A DNA stretch of 5,304 nucleotides from positions 1-5,304 of the forward strand of contig JAKABC010000121.1 in NCBI GenBank assembly GCA_021802025.1, written 5' to 3'. Shown piece after piece: positions 1 to 5,304 of the stretch. The number at the start of each line of letters is the position of its first letter. Position 1 is the first letter of the stretch. The notes under the pieces are model-generated. The model saw only the letters and a list, made by a program, of their open reading frames with translations, searched no databases and was not told the origin of the DNA. A program made the position numbers and the translations under genes. The stretch comes from Actinomycetes bacterium. Its GTDB lineage: Bacteria > Actinomycetota > Acidimicrobiia > Acidimicrobiales > RAAP-2.

Positions 1-472
1 CCGAGAGCTGGTTGGGGCGCCGGCGCTCGAAGTTCGGCAGGTCGACGATCTCGAGGATTTCGCCCACCCGACGCTTCAACTCCGCCTTGGCGGTGCGCCG
101 GCGGCGCAGCCCGAAGGCCACGTTCTCAAAGACGTCGAGGTGGGGGAAGAGGGCGTAGGACTGGAAGACGGTGTTCACGTCGCGCGTGTAGGGCGCCTGG
201 AAGGTGACGTCCTTGCCGGCGAGGTAGATCCGCCCACGGGTCGGCTCCTCGAAACCCCCCAGCATGCGCAACGAGGTCGTCTTGCCGCAGCCCGAGGGCC
301 CGAGGAGGCTGAAGAACTCGCCCTCGTAGATGTCCAGGCTCAGGTCGTCGACGGCGGCGTTGCCGTCAAAGAGCATCGTCACGTGGTCGAAGCGCGCGAC
401 GACCGACCGAGTCGAGGGGGAGGCGTCGGACGCTCGGCTAGCCTCCTCGACCGTCTCCGTGCCCCCCGCCAC
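1..472 (-). CDS. potA: ABC transporter ATP-binding protein, PotA-like (polyamine importer ATPase), 3' end cut by window
   Basis: This is the N-terminal part (157 codons) of the cytoplasmic ATPase that powers an ABC importer, most likely for spermidine/putrescine. After a low-complexity leader of about 25 residues, the fold starts at FDHVTMLFDG (28-37). Walker A is GPSGCGKTT (58-66). The Q-loop lies in NTVFQSYALFPHL (100-112, Gln104), followed by ENVAFGL (116-122). The fragment ends at NQLS (154-157), exactly where the LSGGQ signature should follow; Walker B and the regulatory C-terminal domain are outside the window. The DVNTVFQSYALFPH wording is characteristic of PotA, although related CUT1-type or iron/sulfate importer ATPases (MalK, FbpC, CysA) are possible. 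The start is GTG at 472, because the in-frame TAG of the upstream kinase at 484-482 bars any earlier start, and the next starts (codons 31 and 33) would remove the conserved beginning of the domain. No good Shine-Dalgarno lies at normal distance: the nearest GGAGG (501-497) is 24 nt upstream. Translational coupling to the kinase is therefore likely. Permease and binding-protein genes are expected further left. Confidence 0.85.
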   Translation of the reverse strand, partial: MAGGTETVEEASRASDASPSTRSVVARFDHVTMLFDGNAAVDDLSLDIYEGEFFSLLGPSGCGKTTSLRMLGGFEEPTRGRIYLAGKDVTFQAPYTRDVNTVFQSYALFPHLDVFENVAFGLRRRRTAKAELKRRVGEILEIVDLPNFERRRPNQLS

Positions 473-481
473 GCGCCCAGC

Positions 482-3145
482 CTATAACGGGTCCAACCTC
501 CCCCCGGGTTCGCCCCGAGCCGGGACCGAGGCTCCGCCGTCCCCCAGCGCCGCGACGACGGCCTCGAGGAGTTCGGCGGTCGAGAACGGCTTGGCCAGGA
601 AGCCCGCGGCCGCCTCGGCGCTCACCCGGTCCCCGACCCCGCTCATGAGCACCACCGGGGTCGTGGCTCCGGACGCGCCGAGTCGTCCCATCAGCTCGAG
701 TCCGCCCAGCCGGGGCATGTTGAGATCGGTGAGGACGAGGTCGTAGCGAACCCCGGTCGCCTCGAGGGTCGCGAGCGCCGCCACCCCGTCTTGGGCCACG
801 TCGACCACGAAGTCGTGGGCGCGCAGCACCTCGTCCACGGCCATGAGGATCGGTGGCTCGTCGTCGACGACGAGCACGCGCCGTCCCCGGCCCTCGACGG
901 TCGGCGGGGGGGCGAGCTCGAGCACGGGCACCGCCACCTCCGCCAAGGCTGGCAGGACGACCCGGAAGGTCGAGCCCCGACCGGGCTCGGAGGAGACCTC
1001 GAGGCGCCCGCCGTGCTCGACGACGATCCCGCGCGACGTGGCGAGACCCAGGCCCGTCCCCTGGCCGACGGCCTTGGTCGTGAAGAAGGGCTCGAAGGCC
1101 CGCTCGCGGACCTCCTCGGTCATGCCCGAGCCGGTGTCGGACACCTCGACGACCACGCTGACCCCCGAGGGCGCGCCCTCGGCGTCGGACGCCTCGTTGT
1201 ACGCGCGCACCGTGAGGCGCCCCCCCTCGGGCATCGCGTCGCGGGCGTTGGTCGCCAGGTTGACCAGGACCTGGAGCAGCTGGGTCGCGTCCCCGACGAC
1301 CGCGTACAGGTCGTCGGGGACCTCGGCCACCAGCTCGATCGAGCCGGGCAGGGAGTCGCGGCAGAACTGGAGGTACTCGAACAGGACGACCGACATCGAG
1401 AGGTGCTGTCTCTCCCCGGCCGCCCCGCGCGCGAAGGAGAGCACCTGGCGGACCATCTCCGCCCCGCGGTGCACGCTCGACTCCATCGTCGCTAGGACCC
1501 GGCGTCGGTCCGCGTCGGGCTCGTCGCGCGCCAGCAGCTCGATCGACATCAAGACCGGCGTGAGCACGTTGTTCAGGTCGTGGGCGATGCCCCCGGCCAG
1601 GGTCCCGATGCTCTCCATACGCTGGGAGCGGATCCGGCGCTCGCGCTCGCGCGCGAGGGCCGTGACGTCGCTGTTCGCGCCGAACAGCCCGATCGGCGTC
1701 CCGCCGTCGCCGTAGATGAGCTGCAGGCGGCAGTCCACGATGATCTCGCGTCCGTCCCGGGTGCGGTGGTGCAGCTCGCCCCGCCACACGCCGTCGCGCA
1801 TCACCGCCTCGGTGGTGCGCTGCGCCTCGGCCGCGTCGGAGAACAGGACGTCGACCGTGGAGCGGCCAAAGACCTCTTCGAAGGTCCACCCGTAGAGGTC
1901 CTCGGCGGCCCGGTTCCAGTAGGTGATGCCCCGCTCGAAGTCGCGCACGATCATGGCGTCACGCGACAGGTCCAGGAGACTGCTGAGGAAGCCCGCGCGC
2001 TGGACGAACTCGTGTGCGCGCGCCTCGGCGTCGTGCTCGGCCGTGACGTCGCGCGCCGAGACGACGACGCCCTCGGCCGACGGCAGGACGGTCTGGTCGA
2101 ACCATCGGCCGAAGAACTCCACGTACACCACGACGTGGCCGGGTACGCCGTCGTGCATCGCCGCCTCGTACACCTCACGCAGCCGCCCCGTGGCGAGGTC
2201 CGGGAACCGACTCCAGATCGTGTCACCCTTGAGGAACCCGGCGTCGACGCCCAGCATGTCGAGGCCGGCGCGATTCACGAACGAGATGCGCCAGTCCCGT
2301 CCGATGATGAAGAGGGGGACCGCCATCTCGTCGAGCGTCTCGACCACCCGTTGCTCCATCGCCTCGCGGTGGAGAGTGTGACGTCTCTCCTCGCTCACGT
2401 CGACCAGGGCTCCTTGGATCTGCACCACGGCGCCCGCGTCGTCGTAGACGGGTTCGCCCGTGAGCCGGCCCACCAGGGGCCGACCGGCGACATCGATCAA
2501 GTCGACCTCGAGGTCGAAGGACTCGCCGGCCCCGACGCAGCGGGCGAAGGCTCGCTGGATCGTCGTGAGGCTCCGCGGGTTGACGAAGCGCGCCACCGCC
2601 GCGGACCGGTCGGCGAACGCCTCGGGTGGGGCTCCGAGGACCCTCGTCACCCCCTCGGTCCACCGGGTCCGATTGGTCGCGACGTCGTGGCGCCAGCCCG
2701 CGAAGTGGGCGATCTCCCCGGCCACCCTATTAAGGCCCTCACTCACGTCGAGCACACTCGAGAGCTCGGCCGACTCGGTCACGTCACGCAGCACCGCGAG
2801 GACGCCCGTCACCTCGCCGGTCGCCCCGCGGGTGGGGATCAGTGACACGTCGAGCAGGCCACGGCGCCGTTCGGGTGAGGCGACCCGCGCCACGAAGTGC
2901 GTCGGCGCACCGGCGAGCGCGTGGGCCAGCTGCTCGAGACGTCGCGGCCGCGACGGGTTGGCGATCGGCCAGGCGAGCGGATTGCCCACGATCTCGGTCC
3001 GCGCGCGTCGCAGCATCCGCTCCGCGGCGGCGTTACAGTCCACCACCCGTCCCGTCGCGTCGATGACCATGACGCCGTCGGAGTGACTCGCGTAGAGGGC
3101 GTCGAACCCGTGCTCGCGCAACGTCTCTCGCAACTCTTGCGACAC
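482..3145 (-). CDS. Cytoplasmic multi-PAS hybrid sensor histidine kinase with C-terminal receiver (887 aa)
   Basis: This is a complete hybrid histidine kinase: it should autophosphorylate on His in response to a signal and pass the phosphate to its own receiver Asp. Four PAS-like domains come first, at about 12-125, 145-253, 265-370 and 385-500. Most end in the usual PAC-type exit (LRDVTES 119-125, LVDVSEE 247-253, ARDVTAE 364-370, NSDVTA 491-496). The H-box is GGIAHDLNN (518-526, His522). ATPase motifs follow: N-box NLATNARDA (629-637), G1 DTGSGM (670-675), F-box FEPFFTTK (684-691) and G2 GTGLGL (696-701). The receiver (about 756-868) has acidic Asp761/Asp762, phospho-acceptor Asp807 in LTDLNMP, Ser835 and Lys852, so both modules look intact. 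I see no signal peptide or membrane segment, so it is probably cytosolic. There is no HPt or DNA-binding domain, so its output partner is unknown. The start is GTG at 3145, with GGAGG four bases upstream (3154-3150); the next in-frame ATG is codon 26, inside the first PAS. It is a tandem paralogue of the kinase upstream and is followed 9 nt later by the PotA-like gene. The ligand cannot be told from sequence. Confidence 0.93.
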   Translation of the reverse strand: MSQELRETLREHGFDALYASHSDGVMVIDATGRVVDCNAAAERMLRRARTEIVGNPLAWPIANPSRPRRLEQLAHALAGAPTHFVARVASPERRRGLLDVSLIPTRGATGEVTGVLAVLRDVTESAELSSVLDVSEGLNRVAGEIAHFAGWRHDVATNRTRWTEGVTRVLGAPPEAFADRSAAVARFVNPRSLTTIQRAFARCVGAGESFDLEVDLIDVAGRPLVGRLTGEPVYDDAGAVVQIQGALVDVSEERRHTLHREAMEQRVVETLDEMAVPLFIIGRDWRISFVNRAGLDMLGVDAGFLKGDTIWSRFPDLATGRLREVYEAAMHDGVPGHVVVYVEFFGRWFDQTVLPSAEGVVVSARDVTAEHDAEARAHEFVQRAGFLSSLLDLSRDAMIVRDFERGITYWNRAAEDLYGWTFEEVFGRSTVDVLFSDAAEAQRTTEAVMRDGVWRGELHHRTRDGREIIVDCRLQLIYGDGGTPIGLFGANSDVTALARERERRIRSQRMESIGTLAGGIAHDLNNVLTPVLMSIELLARDEPDADRRRVLATMESSVHRGAEMVRQVLSFARGAAGERQHLSMSVVLFEYLQFCRDSLPGSIELVAEVPDDLYAVVGDATQLLQVLVNLATNARDAMPEGGRLTVRAYNEASDAEGAPSGVSVVVEVSDTGSGMTEEVRERAFEPFFTTKAVGQGTGLGLATSRGIVVEHGGRLEVSSEPGRGSTFRVVLPALAEVAVPVLELAPPPTVEGRGRRVLVVDDEPPILMAVDEVLRAHDFVVDVAQDGVAALATLEATGVRYDLVLTDLNMPRLGGLELMGRLGASGATTPVVLMSGVGDRVSAEAAAGFLAKPFSTAELLEAVVAALGDGGASVPARGEPGGRLDPL
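1227..1285 (-). repeat. Near-identical block shared by the two kinase genes, copy in the downstream kinase
   Basis: This 59-nt block matches 3902-3960 at 56 of 59 positions. It encodes the N-box region of the ATPase domain. It is part of the larger tandem duplication and has no sign of being a mobile repeat. Confidence 0.7.
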
Positions 3146-3149
3146 ACCG

Positions 3150-3154
3150 CCTCC
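3150..3154 (-). promoter_or_regulatory. Shine-Dalgarno GGAGG of the second kinase
   Basis: On the minus strand GGAGG is followed by CGGT and then the GTG start at 3145. The four-base spacing is slightly short, but this is the only good ribosome-binding site in the 59-nt gap. It supports GTG 3145 as the start rather than the overlapping out-of-frame GTG at 3147. Confidence 0.6.
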
Positions 3155-3177
3155 GAGGGGCCGGTGGCCCGGCCGGA
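3152..3177 (-). promoter_or_regulatory. GC-rich hairpin overlapping the ribosome-binding site of the second kinase
   Basis: Read on the minus strand, the RNA can pair UCCG (3177-3174) with CGGA (3155-3152) and, inside that, GGGCC (3170-3166) with GGCCC (3162-3158), around a three-base loop. An alternative fold pairs GGCCGG with CCGGCC (3174-3169 and 3164-3159) around a four-base loop. The first fold takes up GGA of the Shine-Dalgarno. No T-run follows, so an intrinsic terminator is unlikely. A translational damper on the second kinase is possible, but GC-rich gaps form such stems by chance fairly often. Confidence 0.3.
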
Positions 3178-3204
3178 CCTAGCGCAGAATGCTAACGCCG
3201 ACCC

Positions 3205-5304
3205 TCAACGACCCACCGCCCGGCGCACCCCGGCGAGCAACTCCACGGTGGTGAAGGGCTTGTCGAGGTAGACCCCGACCTCGTCGGACCCCGCGCGCGC
3301 CGCCCCCACCCCGCTCATGAAGAGGAATCGGGCGGTCACCCCCAGCTCGCCGGCCAGCGCGGCCAGTCGGTCCCCCCCGATCTGGGGCATGTTCAGGTCG
3401 GTGATCACCAGGTCGTAGGGCCGGTCGGCCGCCCGAAGGACTTTGAGTGCCTCGTGACCGTTCGCGGCGGTCTCGACCTCGAGGCCCTCGGCGCTGAGCA
3501 CTTGGTCGAGCATCACGCGGATCGGCTCCTCGTCGTCCACCACGAGTACGCGCACGCCCTCGAGCTCTGCGCGCGACGTCGGCTCGACCACGGCCTCGAG
3601 GCTACGCGGCGCGACGTCGACGGCCGGCAGCACCACCTTAAAGCGCGTCCCACGACCGGGTTCGCTCACCACCTCGATGCGCCCCCCGTGGCTCTTCACG
3701 ATGGCCGTCGAGGTCGACAGGCCCAGCCCCGTGCCGACGCCGAACTCCTTGGTGGTGAAGAAGGGCTCGAAGACGCGCGCCACGATCGCCGGCTCCATCC
3801 CGACTCCCGAGTCGGTAACCTGGACGACCACGGTGCGCGTCGGGCCGATTGCGGGATCTTCCGTGAGGGAATTGAAGGCCCGCACGCTGAGCCGACCGCC
3901 GTCGGGCATCGCGTCGCGGGCGTTGGTCACCAGGTTGACCAGGACCTGCATCAGCTGGGTGGCGTCACCGACCACCACCCCGAGGTCGTCGTCGACCTCG
4001 AAGTCGAAGTCGATGCTGCGCGGCAGCGTGTCGCGACAGAACTGCTGCACCTCGCCCAGGAGACTTCGTACGTCGAGCGCCTCGCGTTCCCCCTCGACCC
4101 CCCGGGCGAAGGAGAGGACCTGACGGATCATGTCGGCCCCGCGGCGCACGCTCGCCTGCATCGAGCTGAGCAACTGGAGCCGTCGCTCGTCGTACTCGTC
4201 ACGCACGAGCAGGTCGATCGACATCAGGATCGGCGCGAGCACGTTGTTGAGGTCGTGCGCGATGCCCCCGGCCAGGGTCCCCAGACTCTCCATCCGCTGG
4301 GCCCGGACCCGAGACTCCTTCTCCCGGCGCGACGCGGTGACGTCGGTGTTGACCCCGAAGATGCCGATCGGCCGGCCCTCACTGTCTCGGATCAGCTGAC
4401 GCCGGCAGTCGACCCAGAGGCGTCGACCGTCCTTGGTCTTGTGCTCGACCTCGCCCATCCAGAAGCCGTCCTCCATGATCGAGGCCAGGACGTCGGCACC
4501 GTCGGAGGGGTCGAGGTAGATCACGTCCCGGGGATTGAGCCCCCTAACCTCCTCGAAGGTCCAGCCGTAGATCTCCTCGGCCGCGCGGTTCCAGTAGATG
4601 ATGCCCTGCTCGAAGTCGCGCACGATCATGGCGTCCTTGGCGAGGTCGAGCATCTGGGCGAGGAAGGTGACCCGGTTCGTGTACTCCTCGATCGTCCGGT
4701 TCGTCTCGACCTGGGCGGTGACGTCGCGGGCGGTGATAACGATGCCCTCGGACGTGGGGTAGGCGGTCGCCTCGTAGTAACGCCCGAAGCCCTCGGCGTA
4801 GGCCACTTCGGTGCCGACCTGACCCTCGTCCATCGCCCGTCGGTAGAGGGACCCGAAGACGCCGTTGATGGCCTCGGGGAAGACCTCCCAGATCGTGCCG
4901 GTCGTCAGCGCGCCGACCGAGAGGCCGGTGAGACGGGTGGCGGCCTCGTTGGCGAAGGTGATCCGCCAGTCGCGGTCGACGAAGGCCAGTGGCGTGTCGA
5001 GCTCGTTGAGCGTCCGTGCGACGCGCCCCTCGAGCTCTTCGAGATCGGCGCGCTGACGCTCGATTGAGGTCACGTCGTGAAAGGCGCCGTCGACGCGCAC
5101 AATCCGGCCCGTGTCGTCACGCCCCGCCTCGCCGATGACCCGCACGACGAGCGTCTCGCCTGCGGCGTTGCGCATCATCGTCTTGACGCTGAAGCCGACC
5201 CCCTCCTCCAGGCACCGGCGCACGAGGCCCTCGAGCTCACGGCGCCGCGACTCGTCGAGGATGCGCTCGACGAGTTCCGCGTCGTCGGGCGCCTCACCTC
5301 GTTC
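3205..5304 (-). CDS. Multi-PAS hybrid sensor histidine kinase with receiver, N-terminus cut by window (699 aa visible)
   Basis: This is the first of two tandem hybrid kinases. The reading frame is open to the right edge, so the real start is outside; a GTG at 5223 lies inside a PAS domain and should not be taken as the start. Residues here are numbered from the edge. The tail of one PAS (1-80, ending FHDVTS) is followed by a second PAS (about 98-197, ending ARDVTA) and a third (about 212-324, ending NTDVTA). The H-box is GGIAHDLNN with His350. The N-box is NLVTNARDA (457-465), G1 DSGVGM (498-503), F-box FEPFFTTK (512-519) and G2 GTGLGL (524-529). The receiver (about 584-699) has Asp590/Asp591, acceptor Asp636 in ITDLNMP, Ser664 and Lys682. 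All catalytic residues are present, and no membrane segment is visible. The first visible residue aligns with residue 173 of the downstream paralogue, so about 170 residues are probably missing if the architecture is shared (inference). The TGA stop is at 3207-3205, leaving 59 nt before the next kinase. Ligand and phosphorylation target are unknown. Confidence 0.93.
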   Translation of the reverse strand, partial: ERGEAPDDAELVERILDESRRRELEGLVRRCLEEGVGFSVKTMMRNAAGETLVVRVIGEAGRDDTGRIVRVDGAFHDVTSIERQRADLEELEGRVARTLNELDTPLAFVDRDWRITFANEAATRLTGLSVGALTTGTIWEVFPEAINGVFGSLYRRAMDEGQVGTEVAYAEGFGRYYEATAYPTSEGIVITARDVTAQVETNRTIEEYTNRVTFLAQMLDLAKDAMIVRDFEQGIIYWNRAAEEIYGWTFEEVRGLNPRDVIYLDPSDGADVLASIMEDGFWMGEVEHKTKDGRRLWVDCRRQLIRDSEGRPIGIFGVNTDVTASRREKESRVRAQRMESLGTLAGGIAHDLNNVLAPILMSIDLLVRDEYDERRLQLLSSMQASVRRGADMIRQVLSFARGVEGEREALDVRSLLGEVQQFCRDTLPRSIDFDFEVDDDLGVVVGDATQLMQVLVNLVTNARDAMPDGGRLSVRAFNSLTEDPAIGPTRTVVVQVTDSGVGMEPAIVARVFEPFFTTKEFGVGTGLGLSTSTAIVKSHGGRIEVVSEPGRGTRFKVVLPAVDVAPRSLEAVVEPTSRAELEGVRVLVVDDEEPIRVMLDQVLSAEGLEVETAANGHEALKVLRAADRPYDLVITDLNMPQIGGDRLAALAGELGVTARFLFMSGVGAARAGSDEVGVYLDKPFTTVELLAGVRRAVGR
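3902..3960 (-). repeat. Near-identical block shared by the two kinase genes, copy in the upstream kinase
   Basis: This is the partner of 1227-1285, at the constant 2675-nt offset that holds across most of the two genes. The 27 nt at 3902-3928 are identical to 1227-1253. The offset becomes 2672 in the receiver, showing a net one-codon difference between the ATPase domain and the receiver. Confidence 0.7.

Noticed and set aside
438..1889. A 483-codon minus-strand open frame overlapping the second kinase
   Set aside because: It is an out-of-frame reading of the same strand that is almost entirely Arg, Gly, Ala and Pro; the kinase frame carries every conserved motif.
1580..2845. A 421-codon open frame on the plus strand opposite the second kinase
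   Set aside because: It is a shadow of the kinase on the other strand, with biased composition and no motif. Similar shadows are expected in both duplicated genes.
3159..3174. The perfect inverted repeat in the gap as an intrinsic terminator
   Set aside because: No T-run follows on the transcribed strand, and a co-directional kinase gene starts a few bases later.
3180..3204. A possible promoter in the gap between the kinases (TAGCAT on the minus strand)
   Set aside because: No convincing -35 element lies at a suitable distance, and a single weak hexamer is not enough to call a promoter.
3454..5067. A 537-codon open frame on the plus strand opposite the first kinase
   Set aside because: It is antisense to a gene with intact catalytic motifs. 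Its product is rich in H, D, R, G and V with no recognisable domain, which is typical of the mirror frame of a GC-rich gene. A similar long frame sits at the matching place opposite the paralogue (1580-2845).
3205..5223. Taking GTG at 5223 as the true start of the first kinase
   Set aside because: The frame stays open for 27 more codons to the window edge, and these continue the alignment with the paralogue's PAS domain, so the gene is truncated by the window.

Overview
This 5.3-kb window is GC-rich, roughly two-thirds G+C by eye, with codons ending mostly in G or C and GTG start codons. It comes from a high-GC bacterium. Actinobacteria, Myxococcota-like deltaproteobacteria and other high-GC phyla all fit, and nothing here decides between them. 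All supported genes lie on the minus strand, so transcription runs from the right end of the window to the left. Coding density is very high: the two gaps are 59 nt and 9 nt. I see no RNA gene, mobile element or CRISPR array.

In transcription order, the window holds three genes. (1) 5304-3205 is a multi-PAS hybrid histidine kinase whose N-terminus lies beyond the right edge. (2) 3145-482 is a complete 887-residue hybrid histidine kinase with four PAS-like domains, a HisKA/HATPase core and a C-terminal receiver. (3) 472-1 is the N-terminal 157 codons of an ABC transporter ATPase that closely resembles PotA of spermidine/putrescine importers; it is cut at the left edge just before its signature motif.

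The two kinases are tandem paralogues. They align with no net gap at a constant DNA offset of 2675 nt from the visible start of kinase 1 to the end of the ATPase domain. Hand-counted protein identity rises along the molecule: 22/80 in the N-terminal visible PAS, 43/100 in the next PAS, and 102/150 in the HisKA/ATPase core. Both appear soluble and neither has a DNA-binding output domain. The pattern suggests two sensors with different inputs feeding the same kind of phosphotransfer chemistry.

The second kinase runs almost directly into the transporter gene. Its stop codon and the GTG start are in the same frame and only 9 nt apart, which suggests an operon in which signalling and uptake of a polyamine-like substrate are co-expressed. 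The functional link is inference. The families and motifs are read directly from the sequence.
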